Source: Flavobacterium tegetincola DSM 22377 (GTDB lineage: Bacteria; Bacteroidota; Bacteroidia; Flavobacteriales; Flavobacteriaceae). Taken from it: a stretch of DNA of 64,000 nucleotides. This document shows positions 40,969 to 49,856 of this stretch, piece after piece; within the stretch, counting starts at the first letter, position 1, and each line of letters opens with the position of its first letter. The notes beneath the pieces were generated by a model, which searched no databases, was not told where the DNA came from, and saw only the letters and a list, made by a program, of their open reading frames with translations. A program made the translations under genes and the position numbers. The stretch is taken from the NCBI RefSeq assembly GCF_000425485.1, contig NZ_KE384387.1, positions 62,001 to 126,000 of the forward strand. Reading direction: 5' to 3'.

Positions 40969-42060
40969 TTACTTCAATTGCAACGCTCCATTCCCAATTT
41001 CATCGCAAATATACTGCTGATTTTGGCAATACACAATCAATTCATTCTTAATAAATTGCAAAACTTCTTCTTTATTTTTATTGGGATATAAAACGTGGAC
41101 ATTTGCACCCGCATCAAGTGTAAAACATACTTGTAGTCCCGATTGCTGACGGAATTTCCAAATTTTATTGATAATCTCCAAAGTATTGGGTTTCATTAAA
41201 ATAAAATATGGCATCGAAGTCATCATCATCGCATGTAAAGTCAAAGCTTCACTTTCAACTAATTCTACAAATTTATCCAGATTTCCTTCCACTAAAATTT
41301 GCTTCATTCGTGCCAAATTCTCGTGCGCTTGCTGAAATCGATTTTGTGCAAACGGATGATTGTGCATCAGTTCATGTCCAACCGTACTTGAAACCACTTT
41401 TTCTCCTTTGTCGACTAATAATATAGTGTCTTGGTACTTTTGAAAATTTGAATGAACAATTTCTGGAAATTCAACTCCATATAAATCTGAACTGTTTTCA
41501 ATAGAATCATTTTCTCCCCAAACTACTACCGAACCTTTAATACTTCTACATGCACTTCCTGATCCTAACCGTGCTAGAAAAGACGCCTTTTGCCAAAAAT
41601 AATCGTCCGTCATTTCTGGATTAAAGAGTTTTTCAATAGACATTAAATTCACCGCCATCGCCCCCATTCCACTTGCCGAAGAGGCAATTCCGGAACTGTG
41701 TGGAAATGTATTTTCTGTTGAAATCGTAAAATGAAAGTCTTTCAAAAATGGCAAATACACTTCCACTCTTTCAAAGAATTTTTGCATTTTAGGCTTAAAA
41801 TCTTCTTTAGGTTTGCCCTCTAAAAACAAATCAAAAGAATAGTTTTCAGAAGGATTGTCTTTTAGTTCAAATTCAAGTTTGGTAATTGTCTTGCAATTAT
41901 TTAGCGTGAAACTAATCGATGGATTTGCTGGAATTTGATTTTCCTTTTTTCCCCAATATTTGACTAGCGCTATATTACTTGGTGCCGACCATTGAAAACT
42001 TCCTTTTTCAGTAACATTGTTTCTGTATGCCTGAGGTATAAAATCAGTAGCTTTTGTCAT
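40969..42060 (-). CDS. mvaD: Diphosphomevalonate decarboxylase
   Basis: ATP-dependent decarboxylation of 5-diphosphomevalonate to isopentenyl diphosphate, the last step of the mevalonate pathway. The 363 residues show FQWSAPSNIALVKYWGKKEN near the N-terminus, NTFPHSSGIASSASGMGAMAV near 125 (phosphate loop), LGSGSACRSIKGSVVVWGEN near 175 and FTLDAGANVHVLYP near 330, with the catalytic Asp. It heads the minus-strand mevalonate operon and has a good promoter, divergent from tspO. Confidence 0.96.
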   Translation of the reverse strand: MTKATDFIPQAYRNNVTEKGSFQWSAPSNIALVKYWGKKENQIPANPSISFTLNNCKTITKLEFELKDNPSENYSFDLFLEGKPKEDFKPKMQKFFERVEVYLPFLKDFHFTISTENTFPHSSGIASSASGMGAMAVNLMSIEKLFNPEMTDDYFWQKASFLARLGSGSACRSIKGSVVVWGENDSIENSSDLYGVEFPEIVHSNFQKYQDTILLVDKGEKVVSSTVGHELMHNHPFAQNRFQQAHENLARMKQILVEGNLDKFVELVESEALTLHAMMMTSMPYFILMKPNTLEIINKIWKFRQQSGLQVCFTLDAGANVHVLYPNKNKEEVLQFIKNELIVYCQNQQYICDEIGNGALQLK

Positions 42061-42077
42061 TTTAAGTGCAATTTTGG

Positions 42078-42105
42078 CAAAGATACATTATTTGGCCAAC
42101 ATCAA
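42078..42105 (-). promoter_or_regulatory. mvaD promoter (TTG-N17-TAnnTTTG)
   Basis: On the minus strand, TTG (42103-42105), 17 nt, TATCTTTG (42078-42085), 17 nt before the ATG at 42060. It lies back to back with the tspO promoter. Confidence 0.7.
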
Positions 42106-42116
42106 AAAAACAACTT

Positions 42117-42145
42117 TTGAGTAAAGCAAAGTTTTAGTAATTTTG
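42117..42145 (+). promoter_or_regulatory. tspO promoter (TTG-N18-TAnnTTTG)
   Basis: TTG at 42117-42119, 18 nt, TAATTTTG at 42138-42145, 16 nt before the tspO ATG. Confidence 0.7.
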
Positions 42146-42161
42146 AACAAAATAAAAAAAC

Positions 42162-42635
42162 ATGAAACTCGGAACAAAAATCACCATCCTTATTATACTA
42201 TGCCTCGGAATTGGCTTCGCTTCCAGCTTTGTAGCTCAAAACGGCATTGAAACTTGGTACAACACGGTAGAAAAACCAAGCTTTAATCCGCCGAATTGGC
42301 TTTTTGCACCGGTTTGGACTGTACTTTATATTTGCATTGCTGTTGCAGGCGGAATTGTTTGGGATAAAATCGAGACAAATCCTTTGGCTAAAAAAGCAAT
42401 GGTGTTTTTTGGGATCCAATTATTTTTAAATACACTTTGGTCGTTTCTATTCTTCGGCCTCAAAAATCCGCTAATTGCTCTTTTAGAAATCATTTTATTG
42501 CTCTTAATGATTTATGAAACCTACATGTTATTTAATAAAATCAATAAGACTGCCGGCTATTTATTCATCCCTTACCTTTTATGGGTAAGCTTTGCTATGT
42601 TTTTAAATGGAAGCATTTGGTGGCTCAATCGTTAG
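42162..42635 (+). CDS. tspO: TspO/MBR family membrane protein
   Basis: A five-helix protein of the TspO/peripheral benzodiazepine receptor family, which binds tetrapyrroles and related ligands in bacteria. The 157 residues contain the conserved NTVEKPSFNPPNWLFAPVWT near residue 35, LNTLWSFLFFGLKNPL near 88 and LFIPYLLWVSFAMFLNGSI near the C-terminus. Its exact role in this organism is unknown. It is the only gene between mvaD and the nuo operon, and has its own promoter. Confidence 0.93.
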   Translation: MKLGTKITILIILCLGIGFASSFVAQNGIETWYNTVEKPSFNPPNWLFAPVWTVLYICIAVAGGIVWDKIETNPLAKKAMVFFGIQLFLNTLWSFLFFGLKNPLIALLEIILLLLMIYETYMLFNKINKTAGYLFIPYLLWVSFAMFLNGSIWWLNR

Positions 42636-42690
42636 TTTATTATTTATAATGAATAAAAACTAACACGAAACCACAATTCAACAAAAGTGA

Positions 42691-42714
42691 AAAACACAAT
42701 TAAGGTTGTGTTTT
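42691..42714 (+). repeat. 9-bp inverted repeat upstream of nuoA, weak terminator or operator
   Basis: AAAACACAA (42691-42699) and TTGTGTTTT (42706-42714) are exact reverse complements with a 6-nt loop. Only four Ts follow, so termination after tspO would be weak. The right arm contains the -33 TTG of the nuoA promoter, which would suit an operator. Confidence 0.55.
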
Positions 42715-42736
42715 AATTAGATGCAACCTATCTTTG
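42706..42736 (+). promoter_or_regulatory. nuo operon promoter (TTG-N20-TAnnTTTG)
   Basis: TTG at 42706-42708, 20 nt, TATCTTTG at 42729-42736, 33 nt before the nuoA ATG. It is the main candidate to drive nuoA-N. Confidence 0.75.
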
Positions 42737-42769
42737 TAACCAAAATTATTTTTCAAGAAATCGATTATT

Positions 42770-43135
42770 ATGCAATCAGATCAATTTGACTATTTCCCAA
42801 TAGTAATGCAGTTAATTCTAGCAGTAGGATTTGTAGTAGCAACAATTATTGGCTCTAGCTTTTTAGGACCGAAACGTTCTTCTAAAAACAAAGATAAAAA
42901 CTTTGAATGTGGTGTAGAATCTGTTGGAAATGCGCGAATGCCCTTTTCGGTAAAGTACTTCCTTGTAGCTATATTATTCGTTTTATTTGACGTCGAAGTG
43001 ATTTTCATGTACCCGTGGGCGGTTAATTTCCGTGAAATGGGTTTTGAAGGATTGATAAAAATGGGAATCTTTATGTTTCTTCTTATTGTAGGATTTTTCT
43101 ATGTGATGAAGAAAAAAGGTTTGGAGTGGGAATAA
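42770..43135 (+). CDS. nuoA: NADH-quinone oxidoreductase subunit A
   Basis: Small membrane subunit of complex I at the junction of the peripheral and membrane arms. The 121 residues have three helices (VMQLILAVGFVVATIIGSSF, LVAILFVLFDVEVIFMYPW, LIKMGIFMFLLIVGFFYVM). The loop KNFECGVESVGNARMPFSV with the conserved Cys is diagnostic. First gene of the nuo operon. A 126-nt gap containing GATTT-type words follows before nuoB. Confidence 0.96.
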   Translation: MQSDQFDYFPIVMQLILAVGFVVATIIGSSFLGPKRSSKNKDKNFECGVESVGNARMPFSVKYFLVAILFVLFDVEVIFMYPWAVNFREMGFEGLIKMGIFMFLLIVGFFYVMKKKGLEWE

Positions 43136-43140
43136 TGTAA

Positions 43141-43261
43141 GGATTTTCGATTTGAGATTTTCGATTTAGGACTCTCAAATTAAAATAAAATATTGAAAAC
43201 AGAATTTACGATTAATGATTCATTTGCAATCAAAGATCAGAAATCTAATATCAGAAATTAA
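43141..43261 (+). repeat. GATTT-type repeated words in the nuoA-nuoB gap
   Basis: The gap contains GGATTTTCGATTTGAGATTT and TCGATTTAGG early, and the near complement ATCAGAAATCTAATATCAGA late. They form an imperfect, decayed inverted repeat of the same word family as at 4725-4784 and 45631-45660. No gene is seen. Confidence 0.5.
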
Positions 43262-43810
43262 ATGAGTGATGTAAAATCAAATACAGTTGCACCGCCGGAA
43301 GGATATACTGGTGAAGGTTTTTTTGCTACGAAATTGAACGATGTAGTAGGTTTAGCTAGAGCAAATTCGCTTTGGCCACTTCCATTTGCTACTTCATGTT
43401 GTGGAATTGAATTTATGGCAACTATGGGTTCTCATTATGATTTAGCACGTTTTGGGTCAGAACGAATGAGTTTCTCTCCTCGTCAAGCGGATATGTTGCT
43501 TGTTATGGGAACGATTTCAAAGAAAATGGCACCAATTTTACGTCAAGTGTACGAACAAATGGCAGAACCTCGTTGGGTTATCGCTGTTGGCGCTTGTGCA
43601 AGTTCAGGTGGGATTTTTGATACATATTCTGTTTTACAAGGAATTGACAAAATTATTCCTGTTGATGTCTACGTTCCGGGTTGTCCTCCTCGTCCAGAAC
43701 AAATTTTAGATGGAATTTTAAGATTGCAAGATTTAGTGAAGTCTGAATCTACAAGACGCAGAAGTTCTCCAGAATACAATGAATTATTAGCCTCTTATAA
43801 CATAAAATAA
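43262..43810 (+). CDS. nuoB: NADH-quinone oxidoreductase subunit B
   Basis: Peripheral-arm subunit carrying cluster N2, which passes electrons to quinone. The 182 residues include [20 protein letters not shown] near residue 40, with the adjacent Cys-Cys pair, [15 protein letters not shown] near 115, and [17 protein letters not shown] near 140 giving the remaining cluster ligands. One base separates it from nuoC. Confidence 0.97.
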   Translation: MSDVKSNTVAPPEGYTGEGFFATKLNDVVGLARANSLWPLPFATSCCGIEFMATMGSHYDLARFGSERMSFSPRQADMLLVMGTISKKMAPILRQVYEQMAEPRWVIAVGACASSGGIFDTYSVLQGIDKIIPVDVYVPGCPPRPEQILDGILRLQDLVKSESTRRRSSPEYNELLASYNIK

Positions 43811-43811
43811 T

Positions 43812-44333
43812 ATGGCTTTAGAAAGCACAATCATACAAACAAAGCTTACAGAAAAATTTGACAATCATGTGTCAAATTTTCTACAGCAACACGATATATT
43901 TACCTTTGAAGTAGCGTCACAAAGCAATTTAGAGGTAATGCGTTTTTTAAGAGACGACGCTACTTTACGATTCAATTTCCTAACCGATGTTTGCGGAGTT
44001 CATTATCCGGATGCAAGTAAAGACAAGGAATTTGCAGTAGTCTATCACATGCACAATTGGCTAGACAATACCAGAGTTCGTTTCAAGTGTTTCTTGTCTT
44101 TAGAAAATTTAGAAATCAATACCGTGACGTCGTTATTTTCTGGTGCAAACTGGCAAGAACGCGAAACATATGATTTCTACGGAATCATATTTAAAGGTCA
44201 TCCACAATTGAAACGTATTTTGAATATGGATGAAATGACTTCTTTTCCAATGCGAAAAGAATTTCCATTAGAAGATGGCGGACGTACCGATAAAGACGAC
44301 CGTTTCTTTGGAAGAACAACAGATAATTGTTAA
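43812..44333 (+). CDS. nuoC: NADH-quinone oxidoreductase subunit C
   Basis: 30-kDa type subunit of the complex I peripheral arm. The 173 residues contain FLTDVCGVHYPDASKDKEFA near residue 57, RFKCFLSLENLEINTVTSLF near 95, and the conserved WQERETYDFYGIIFKGHPQL near 118 before a C-terminal EFPLEDGGRTDKDD. It is a separate gene, not a NuoCD fusion as in E. coli. nuoD follows after 24 nt. Confidence 0.96.
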   Translation: MALESTIIQTKLTEKFDNHVSNFLQQHDIFTFEVASQSNLEVMRFLRDDATLRFNFLTDVCGVHYPDASKDKEFAVVYHMHNWLDNTRVRFKCFLSLENLEINTVTSLFSGANWQERETYDFYGIIFKGHPQLKRILNMDEMTSFPMRKEFPLEDGGRTDKDDRFFGRTTDNC

Positions 44334-44357
44334 TGCACCTGAAATAATAGCGCAAAC

Positions 44358-45593
44358 ATGCAAGACTTATTATTACCACCAGAATTACGTTACGCTGATA
44401 TTATCAAGCAAAGGCAAAATGAAGACGGAAGTGAGCTTTCGATTCTGAATTTAGGACCAACACACCCTGCAACTCACGGAATTTTCCAAAACATCTTGTT
44501 GATGGATGGAGAACGTATCGTGGAAGGCGAAGGAACTGTGGGTTACATTCACCGTGCTTTTGAAAAAATTGCAGAAAACAGACCTTTCTATCAAATTACA
44601 CCATTAACTGACCGAATGAATTATTGTTCGGCACCTATAAATAATATGGGTTGGTGGATGACTTTGGAAAAAGCATTAAATATTGAAGTTCCAAAACGCG
44701 TTCAATACATGAGAGTAATCATCATGGAATTAGCACGTATAACAGACCACGTGATTTGTAATTCGGTTATTGGAGTGGATACTGGAGCCTTAACCGGTTT
44801 CTTGTATGTGTTTCAAATGCGTGAAAGAGTCTATGAAATCTACGAAGAAATTTGTGGTGCTCGGTTAACGACTAACATGGGACGAATTGGTGGTTTCGAA
44901 AGAGACTGGACGCCATTAGTTTTTGAAAAAATTGAAAAGTTTTTAGAAGATTTCCCTGCTGCATGGCAAGAATTTGAAAATTTACTAGTTCGAAATAGAA
45001 TTTTCATGGACCGAACCATTGACGTTGGAGCAATTAATGCTGAACGTGCAATGAACTACGGTTTTACAGGTCCAAATTTAAGAGCGACTGGTGTGGATTA
45101 CGACATTCGTAAAATGCAACCGTACAGTTCTTACGAAGATTTCGAATTTGATATTCCCGTTGGAAAATCAGGTGATACGTACGACCGTTTTTGCGTAAGA
45201 AACGGAGAAGTTTGGGAAAGTTTAAAAATCATCAGACAAGCTTTAGATAAAATGCCGGAAGGTCCTTTCCATGCGAATGTTCCTGATTATTATCTTCCGC
45301 CAAAAGAAGATGTTTACAATACAATGGAAGGTTTAATTTACCACTTCAAAATTGTAATGGGAGAAATTCCTGTTCCAATTACAGAAGTATATCATCCCGT
45401 TGAAGGTGGAAATGGAGAATTGGGTTTTTACTTAATTACAGACGGAAGTCGTGCTCCATTTAGATTGCACTTCAGACGTCCTTGTTTTATTTATTACCAA
45501 GCTTACAATGAAATGGTTAAAGGAGCGATGCTATCTGATGCAATTGCCACTTTATCTAGTTTAAATGTAATTGCTGGAGAATTAGACGCTTAA
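44358..45593 (+). CDS. nuoD: NADH-quinone oxidoreductase subunit D
   Basis: 49-kDa subunit forming the quinone-binding pocket with NuoB. The 411 residues include LNLGPTHPATHGIFQNILLM near residue 30 (conserved quinone-site His), GYIHRAFEKIAENRPFYQ near 60, and NMGRIGGFERDW near 175. The C-terminus YHPVEGGNGELGFYLITDGS and LHFRRPCFIYYQ contain the family Arg and Cys. A 75-nt gap with GATTT-type words precedes nuoE. Confidence 0.97.
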   Translation: MQDLLLPPELRYADIIKQRQNEDGSELSILNLGPTHPATHGIFQNILLMDGERIVEGEGTVGYIHRAFEKIAENRPFYQITPLTDRMNYCSAPINNMGWWMTLEKALNIEVPKRVQYMRVIIMELARITDHVICNSVIGVDTGALTGFLYVFQMRERVYEIYEEICGARLTTNMGRIGGFERDWTPLVFEKIEKFLEDFPAAWQEFENLLVRNRIFMDRTIDVGAINAERAMNYGFTGPNLRATGVDYDIRKMQPYSSYEDFEFDIPVGKSGDTYDRFCVRNGEVWESLKIIRQALDKMPEGPFHANVPDYYLPPKEDVYNTMEGLIYHFKIVMGEIPVPITEVYHPVEGGNGELGFYLITDGSRAPFRLHFRRPCFIYYQAYNEMVKGAMLSDAIATLSSLNVIAGELDA

Positions 45594-45630
45594 ATACATT
45601 GCAGGAAGTAGATTAAAGAAGACTGTTCGA

Positions 45631-45660
45631 AAAATCAGAAATCTGAAATCCAAAATCTTA
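45631..45660 (+). repeat. AATCTGAAAT-type repeated words in the nuoD-nuoE gap
   Basis: AATCAGAAATCTGAAATCC followed by AAAATCTTA repeats the AAATC word about every seven bases, and AATCAGAAATCTGAAAT contains the small palindrome CAGAAATCTG. It belongs to the word family seen in other intra-operon gaps here. Confidence 0.5.
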
Positions 45661-45668
45661 TATTAAAA

Positions 45669-46199
45669 ATGAAAGTACTAGATATAAAACAAGAGATAAA
45701 CATGACTGAATCATTGATGACACGTATCAATGAATTAATCAGTCATTATCCAGAAGGAAAACAAAAATCGGCTTTATTGCCTGTTTTGCACGAAGTTCAA
45801 GATGCTCACAACGATTGGTTGAGTATTGAATTGCAAGACAAAGTAGCTGAAATTTTAAGCATCAAACCGGTTGAAGTATATGAAGTGGTGAGTTTCTATA
45901 CCATGTTCAACAGACAGCCGATTGGAAAATACATGTTTGAATTTTGTACTACTTCGCCTTGTTGCTTGAATGGTGTAGAAAATTTAATGGACTACACTTG
46001 CGATAAATTAGGAGTAAAAGTTGGCGAACCAACTCCAGACGGAATGTTTGAAGTAAGAGGTGTTCAATGTTTAGGTGCTTGTGGATATGCTCCAATGATG
46101 CAATTGGGCGATTTTTACCAAGAGCATTTGACTAAAGAAAAAATTGACCAACTCATCGTAGATTGCCGAGATAACAAGATTACTTTACACGATAAATAA
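45669..46199 (+). CDS. nuoE: NADH-quinone oxidoreductase subunit E
   Basis: 24-kDa subunit holding the [2Fe-2S] cluster N1a. The 176 residues contain LPVLHEVQDAHNDWLSIELQ near residue 38, EVYEVVSFYTMFNRQPIGK near 75, then the cluster ligands in CTTSPCCLNG near 98 and VQCLGACGYAPMMQLGD near 138. The start could also be the ATG at 45702; the first is kept since the N-terminal extension is seen in relatives I recall. It is one base from nuoF. Confidence 0.95.
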   Translation: MKVLDIKQEINMTESLMTRINELISHYPEGKQKSALLPVLHEVQDAHNDWLSIELQDKVAEILSIKPVEVYEVVSFYTMFNRQPIGKYMFEFCTTSPCCLNGVENLMDYTCDKLGVKVGEPTPDGMFEVRGVQCLGACGYAPMMQLGDFYQEHLTKEKIDQLIVDCRDNKITLHDK

Positions 46200-46200
46200 T

Positions 46201-47568
46201 ATGTCACAAAAAATATTATTAGATAAAATCAACGTTCCAGGAATTAAAACCTATGAAGTATACCGTCGCGAAGGTGGTTATGCTTCTGTGGAAAAGGCAA
46301 TAAAAACCTTAACTCCTGACGAAGTAGTTGAAGAAGTAAAAACTTCAGGATTAAGAGGCCGTGGTGGAGCAGGATTTCCAGCCGGAATGAAATGGAGTTT
46401 TATTGACAAAAAATCAGGTAAACCGAGACATTTAGTTTGTAATGCCGATGAATCTGAACCAGGTACTTTTAAAGACCGTTTCTTGATGGAACATCTTCCT
46501 CACTTATTAATTGAAGGAATGATTACGTCAAGTTATGCCCTTGGAGCTAATTTATCCTACATCTACATTCGTGGAGAGTACATGTGGGTTTATAAAATAT
46601 TAGAACGCGCCATTGCCGAAGCGAAAGCTGCAGGTTGGTTGGGAAAAAATATTTTAGGTTCCGGTTATGATTTAGAATTATATGTTCAAATTGGTGGTGG
46701 CGCATACATTTGTGGCGAAGAAACCGCATTAATTGAATCTTTAGAAGGAAAAAGAGGAAATCCAAGAATTAAACCACCCTTTCCTGCAATTTCAGGTTTG
46801 TGGTCAAATCCTACAGTTGTAAATAATGTAGAAACAATTGCAGCAGTGCCGTGGATTATCAATAATTCTGGAGCTGATTATGCAAAAATTGGAATTGGTC
46901 GTTCTACAGGAACAAAGTTAATTTCAGCTTCAGGTCATGTGAAAAACCAAGGTGTTTACGAAATTGAATTGGGTTTAAGTGTTTATGAATTCATGAATTC
47001 TGATGAATATTTAGGTGGTATGATTGACAGTCGTCCCTTGAAAGCATTCGTCCCAGGAGGTTCATCTGTTCCCGTTTTACCGGCAAATTTGATTTACAAA
47101 ACAGCAAACGGAGATGATAGATTGATGACTTACGAATCTTTATCTGATGGTGGTTTTGCTACTGGTTCGATGTTAGGTTCAGGTGGATTCATCGTTTATA
47201 ATGACACCGCTTGTATCGTAAGAAATACGTGGAATTTTGCTCGTTTTTATGCACATGAAAGTTGCGGACAATGTTCACCTTGCCGCGAAGGAACAGGATG
47301 GTTGGAAAAAGTATTGTGGAGAATCGAAAACGGTCAAGGTCGTGAAGAAGATATTGATTTATTGTGGAGCATTCAATCTAAAATTGAAGGAAACACCATT
47401 TGTCCGTTAGGTGATGCAGCGGCTTGGCCAGTTGCAGCAGCTATTCGTCACTTTAGAGATGAATTTGAATACCACGTACGTTTCCCAGAAAAAATAAAAA
47501 ATAGAGAACACTTTGTTGCTGAACCTTTTGAAAAAGTAAAGCATTTAGTTAGTAAACAAACAGTTTAA
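46201..47568 (+). CDS. nuoF: NADH-quinone oxidoreductase subunit F
   Basis: 51-kDa NADH-oxidising subunit with FMN and a [4Fe-4S] cluster. The 455 residues include SGLRGRGGAGFPAGMKWSF near residue 57 (NADH site), CNADESEPGTFKDRFL near 80 (FMN), GAYICGEETALIESLEG near 165, and ESCGQCSPCREGTGWLEKV near 355, with the distal ligand in GNTICPLGDAAAW near 397. An imperfect hairpin occupies the gap before nuoG. Confidence 0.97.
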   Translation: MSQKILLDKINVPGIKTYEVYRREGGYASVEKAIKTLTPDEVVEEVKTSGLRGRGGAGFPAGMKWSFIDKKSGKPRHLVCNADESEPGTFKDRFLMEHLPHLLIEGMITSSYALGANLSYIYIRGEYMWVYKILERAIAEAKAAGWLGKNILGSGYDLELYVQIGGGAYICGEETALIESLEGKRGNPRIKPPFPAISGLWSNPTVVNNVETIAAVPWIINNSGADYAKIGIGRSTGTKLISASGHVKNQGVYEIELGLSVYEFMNSDEYLGGMIDSRPLKAFVPGGSSVPVLPANLIYKTANGDDRLMTYESLSDGGFATGSMLGSGGFIVYNDTACIVRNTWNFARFYAHESCGQCSPCREGTGWLEKVLWRIENGQGREEDIDLLWSIQSKIEGNTICPLGDAAAWPVAAAIRHFRDEFEYHVRFPEKIKNREHFVAEPFEKVKHLVSKQTV

Positions 47569-47575
47569 AAAGTTC

Positions 47576-47617
47576 AAAGTTAACGTTTAAGTTGTAAAAC
47601 CTTAAACATTAAACTTT
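47576..47617 (+). repeat. Imperfect inverted repeat between nuoF and nuoG
   Basis: AAAGTTAACGTTTAAG (47576-47591) and CTTAAACATTAAACTTT (47601-47617) are reverse complements apart from a bulge and one mismatch, with a 9-nt loop. There is no T run. Confidence 0.55.
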
Positions 47618-47632
47618 CAAACAAATTATATA

Positions 47633-48682
47633 ATGAAAGTAACAATAGACGGTCAAAGTATAGACGTAGAACCAGGAACAACCATCCTGCAAGCTGCTCG
47701 AATGATTGGTGGAGAATCTGTTCCGCCAGCCATGTGCTATTATACAAAATTAAAAGGTAGTGGCGGAAAATGCCGTTGTTGTTTAGTGGAAGTGGCTAAA
47801 GGAAGTGATAACGACCCAAGACCGATGCCAAAATTAATGGCATCGTGTGTAACAGGTTGTCAAGATGGAATGGAAATCAATAGTACGGCTTCAGAACGCG
47901 TTCAAGATGCAAGAAAATCGGTTACTGAATTCCTTTTAATCAATCACCCGTTAGATTGTCCGGTTTGTGACCAAGCAGGAGAATGTGATTTGCAGAATTT
48001 GAGTTTCAAACACGGGAAATCGCAAACACGTTACATTGAAAAGAAACGAACCTTTGAGCCGGAAGATATAGGCCCAAATATTCAATTACACATGAACCGC
48101 TGCATTTTATGCTACCGTTGTGTAATGGTTGCTGACCAATTAACGGATGACAGAGTTCATGGTGTTATGGACAGAGGGGATCATTCAAATATTTCGACTT
48201 GTATTTCAAAAGCGATTACAAATGAGTTTTCAGGAAATATGATTGACGTTTGTCCGGTTGGTGCTTTAACCGACAAAACTTTCCGATTCAAATCAAGAGT
48301 TTGGTTTAACAAACCTTTTGACGCACATAGAGAATGTACTACTCCAGGATGTTGTGGAAAAACAACCGTTTGGATGTTTGGAAATGAAATTCAACGCGTA
48401 ACTGGTCGGAAAGATGAGTTTCACGAAGTGGATAATTTCATTTGTAACACGTGTCGTTTTGACAAAAAAGAAGTTTCAGATTGGACGATTGAAGGACCAC
48501 GTAAATTCGAAAAATTCTCTGTAATCAATCAAAATAATTACACACGTGAATTGGACACGGTAATTATTGAAACAGAAAAAGGTATTTTAAAAGGACGTGA
48601 CCAAGACCGTAAAAAAATCAGTATGCCTCAAGTTCCTTTAAGCGAAACAGAAAAAGAAGTATTTACAGAAGGTAATATTTAA
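47633..48682 (+). CDS. nuoG: NADH-quinone oxidoreductase subunit G, short form
   Basis: Iron-sulfur subunit of complex I. At 349 residues it keeps only the N-terminal cluster domains. A [2Fe-2S] ferredoxin domain holds AMCYYTKLKGSGGKCRCCLV and MASCVTGCQDG; the His-Cys3 [4Fe-4S] site is HPLDCPVCDQAGECDLQN near residue 103; a further [4Fe-4S] site has NRCILCYRCVMVADQL and MIDVCPVGALT. Cysteines in ECTTPGCCGKTTVWMFGNEI may mark the start of the molybdopterin-like domain, whose bulk is missing. E. coli NuoG is about 900 residues. No frameshift is evident, and nuoH follows five bases later. Confidence 0.93.
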   Translation: MKVTIDGQSIDVEPGTTILQAARMIGGESVPPAMCYYTKLKGSGGKCRCCLVEVAKGSDNDPRPMPKLMASCVTGCQDGMEINSTASERVQDARKSVTEFLLINHPLDCPVCDQAGECDLQNLSFKHGKSQTRYIEKKRTFEPEDIGPNIQLHMNRCILCYRCVMVADQLTDDRVHGVMDRGDHSNISTCISKAITNEFSGNMIDVCPVGALTDKTFRFKSRVWFNKPFDAHRECTTPGCCGKTTVWMFGNEIQRVTGRKDEFHEVDNFICNTCRFDKKEVSDWTIEGPRKFEKFSVINQNNYTRELDTVIIETEKGILKGRDQDRKKISMPQVPLSETEKEVFTEGNI

Positions 48683-48687
48683 TATAC

Positions 48688-49722
48688 ATGGACAGTACAC
48701 TTATTTTAGAAAAAGGGATTTTCATTACCATCATCTTTGCAATAACGATGTTGATGGCGATGTATTCTACCTTGGCAGAACGTAAAGTTGCCGCTTGGCT
48801 TCAAGACCGAATTGGTCCAAATAGAGCTGGAAAAGGTGGAATTTTACAACCTCTTGCTGATGGATTAAAATTATTTTCGAAAGAAGAATTTTTACCGGAC
48901 ACACCTAATAAATTCTTGTTCGTTGTAGGACCTGCAGTTTCCATGAGTGTGGCCTTGATGACAAGTGCCGTTATTCCGTGGGGAGACAAATTGCATTTAT
49001 TTGGACGCGATGTTATTTTACAAGCGACGGATATTGACGTAGCTTTACTTTATGTTTTCGGCGTTTTATCTGTTGGAGTTTACGGAATCATGATTGGTGG
49101 TTGGGCGTCTAACAACAAGTTCTCATTAATGAGTGCGATGCGAGCTGCTTCTCAAATGATTTCTTACGAAGTTGCAATGGGACTTTCAATCATCGCTTTA
49201 ATTATGATGACGGGAACGTTGAGCTTACGTGAAATTGCAGAGCAACAAGCAGGTATGAACTGGAATATTTTCTACCAACCGGTTGGATTTATCATCTTCT
49301 TGATTTGTTCTTTTGCAGAGACAAACCGTACCCCTTTTGATTTAGCAGAATGTGAAGCGGAATTAATTGGAGGTTACCATACCGAATATTCTTCTATGCG
49401 AATGGGTTTCTATTTATTTGCTGAATATGCTGCCATGTTTATTTCCTCTACCATTTTAGCAGTACTTTATTTAGGAGCTTACAATTATCCTGGAATGAGT
49501 TGGGCTGTTGAAAATTGGGGGGTAAATATTGCCAATGTCATAGGAATAATCGTTTTATTTGCAAAAATATGTTTTTTCATCTTTTTCTTTATGTGGATCC
49601 GTTGGACCATTCCAAGATTTAGATACGATCAATTGATGCGTTTGGGATGGAAAACATTGATTCCACTTGCAATAGCCAACATCATAATTACTGGAATCGT
49701 GATTTTGTTATTTGACAGTTAG
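48688..49722 (+). CDS. nuoH: NADH-quinone oxidoreductase subunit H
   Basis: Membrane subunit that contributes to the quinone tunnel and links to the proton channels. The 344 residues have eight or nine helices. Conserved loops are TLAERKVAAWLQDRIGPNRA near residue 28, LADGLKLFSKEEFLPD near 57, FAETNRTPFDLAECEAELIG near 210 and GYHTEYSSMRMGFYLFAEY near 230, rich in the charged residues of the E-channel. A 243-nt gap with a REP-like hairpin separates it from nuoI. Confidence 0.97.
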   Translation: MDSTLILEKGIFITIIFAITMLMAMYSTLAERKVAAWLQDRIGPNRAGKGGILQPLADGLKLFSKEEFLPDTPNKFLFVVGPAVSMSVALMTSAVIPWGDKLHLFGRDVILQATDIDVALLYVFGVLSVGVYGIMIGGWASNNKFSLMSAMRAASQMISYEVAMGLSIIALIMMTGTLSLREIAEQQAGMNWNIFYQPVGFIIFLICSFAETNRTPFDLAECEAELIGGYHTEYSSMRMGFYLFAEYAAMFISSTILAVLYLGAYNYPGMSWAVENWGVNIANVIGIIVLFAKICFFIFFFMWIRWTIPRFRYDQLMRLGWKTLIPLAIANIIITGIVILLFDS

Positions 49723-49856
49723 ATTTTGAATTAGTGGAAATAATGCCATCATTACAATACATTTAAATAAATGCGATTGTTAAAAGTATAACTTGAAGTA
49801 TCCAAATTGGTTCCTCAAGTCCGAAAGAAAATAAATAAGCGAATAGAAACTCTAAT

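Noticed and set aside
47633..48682. Frameshifted nuoG
   Set aside because: The frame ends cleanly and nuoH starts five bases later; no leftover molybdopterin-domain sequence follows, so this is a naturally short form.
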